Of a stretch of DNA of 6,468 nucleotides, positions 6,236-6,468 are shown in pieces (position 1 is the first letter of the stretch; every line of letters begins with the position of its first letter). Source of the stretch: Fibrobacterota bacterium (GTDB lineage: Bacteria > Fibrobacterota > Chitinivibrionia > Chitinivibrionales > Chitinispirillaceae); assembly GCA_023436145.1 (NCBI GenBank), contig JAEZKP010000085.1, forward strand, positions 1-6,468, in the 5' to 3' direction. The position numbers and the translations under genes are program-made. The notes beneath the pieces are model-generated. The model had not been told where the DNA came from. It did no database searches and worked only from the letters and a program-made list of their open reading frames with translations.

Positions 6236-6468
6236 ATGAATTCAAAAAAGAACTCATTCAGTAAAGATAATCAGATTAAGGATTTGCAAAACCGGCTGTC
6301 TGAAGCGCAAGCGAATCTTGAAGCAATCACAAGCGGTGCTGCGGATGCGATTGTAGTCCAGAATGAAACTGGTATTTCAATTTTTACCATTCAAGGTGCC
6401 GAAACTGCTTATCGTATAATGGTGGACAACATGAATGAAGGTGCTCTCACGGTGGATGCTGAAGGTGT
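6236..6468 (+). CDS. PAS-type sensor protein, probable histidine kinase (N-terminal part, cut by window end)
   Basis: An open frame begins at ATG 6236 and runs 77 codons plus two bases to the window edge with no stop; it lies below a usual ORF length cut-off. Residues about 13-30 (QIKDLQNRLSEAQANLEAI) look like a short helical or coiled segment. They are followed by ITSGAADAIVV, ISIFTIQGAETAYRIMVDNM and NEGALTVDAEG. This succession resembles, from memory, the N-terminus of bacterial PAS-domain histidine kinases, in the form RSGEVDALVV...VFTL.GAE.PYR.LVE.M.EGALTL...G, with the last part opening a PAS domain. The kinase core is outside the window, so the kinase assignment is inference. No good Shine-Dalgarno lies close to the ATG; AGGAG at 6204-6208 is 27 bases away. 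The 24-base gap from the second kaiB suggests it is the fourth gene of the kai operon and the candidate signalling partner of KaiC/KaiB. Confidence 0.75.
   Translation, partial: MNSKKNSFSKDNQIKDLQNRLSEAQANLEAITSGAADAIVVQNETGISIFTIQGAETAYRIMVDNMNEGALTVDAEG

Noticed and set aside
1..6468. CRISPR array, tRNA, rRNA, insertion sequence or prophage signs
   Set aside because: No direct repeats with spacers, no tRNA-like or rRNA stretch, no transposase motif or terminal inverted repeats were seen.

Overview
The window reads as chromosomal DNA of a Gram-negative environmental bacterium. Four complete genes and one cut gene lie on the plus strand after an initial sugar-nucleotide gene, and every gene seen is on the plus strand. 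It is not cyanobacterial: kaiB and kaiC are present, but no kaiA is seen, and the KaiC carries the long charged C-terminal tail seen in kaiBC-only bacteria. A large exported protein combining a carboxypeptidase-regulatory-like domain, Ig-like segments and Kelch repeats, next to a good sigma-54 promoter, would fit groups such as Fibrobacterota or deltaproteobacterial lineages. That placement is a guess from gene style, not a proof.

Layout. Positions 21-1286 encode a nucleotidyltransferase-fold protein resembling UDP-sugar pyrophosphorylases. Positions 1383-3551 encode an exported 722-residue protein that ends in about five clear Kelch-type repeats. The 197-base gap at 3552-3748 holds the main regulatory region: a near-consensus -24/-12 sigma-54 promoter (3629-3644), a pyrimidine-only stretch in the leader, and a perfect 7-bp hairpin stem that ends exactly at the ribosome binding site. 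Next comes a tight operon: double-domain kaiC (3749-5470), two different kaiB genes (5499-5858 and 5861-6211), and the beginning of a PAS-type sensor gene (6236 to the window end), probably a histidine kinase.

How it works together (inference from family knowledge). KaiC would be the hexameric ATPase and autokinase, and the KaiB proteins would bind its CI ring in their fold-switched form. The downstream PAS sensor protein would be the candidate output or input partner, a role filled by SasA and CikA in cyanobacteria. Without kaiA, the module is more likely an hourglass or stress/energy timer than a free-running oscillator. The less usual parts are the two divergent kaiB copies in tandem, the Ser-Ser phosphosite pair, and transcription apparently controlled by an activator-dependent sigma-54 promoter plus a hairpin at the ribosome binding site.
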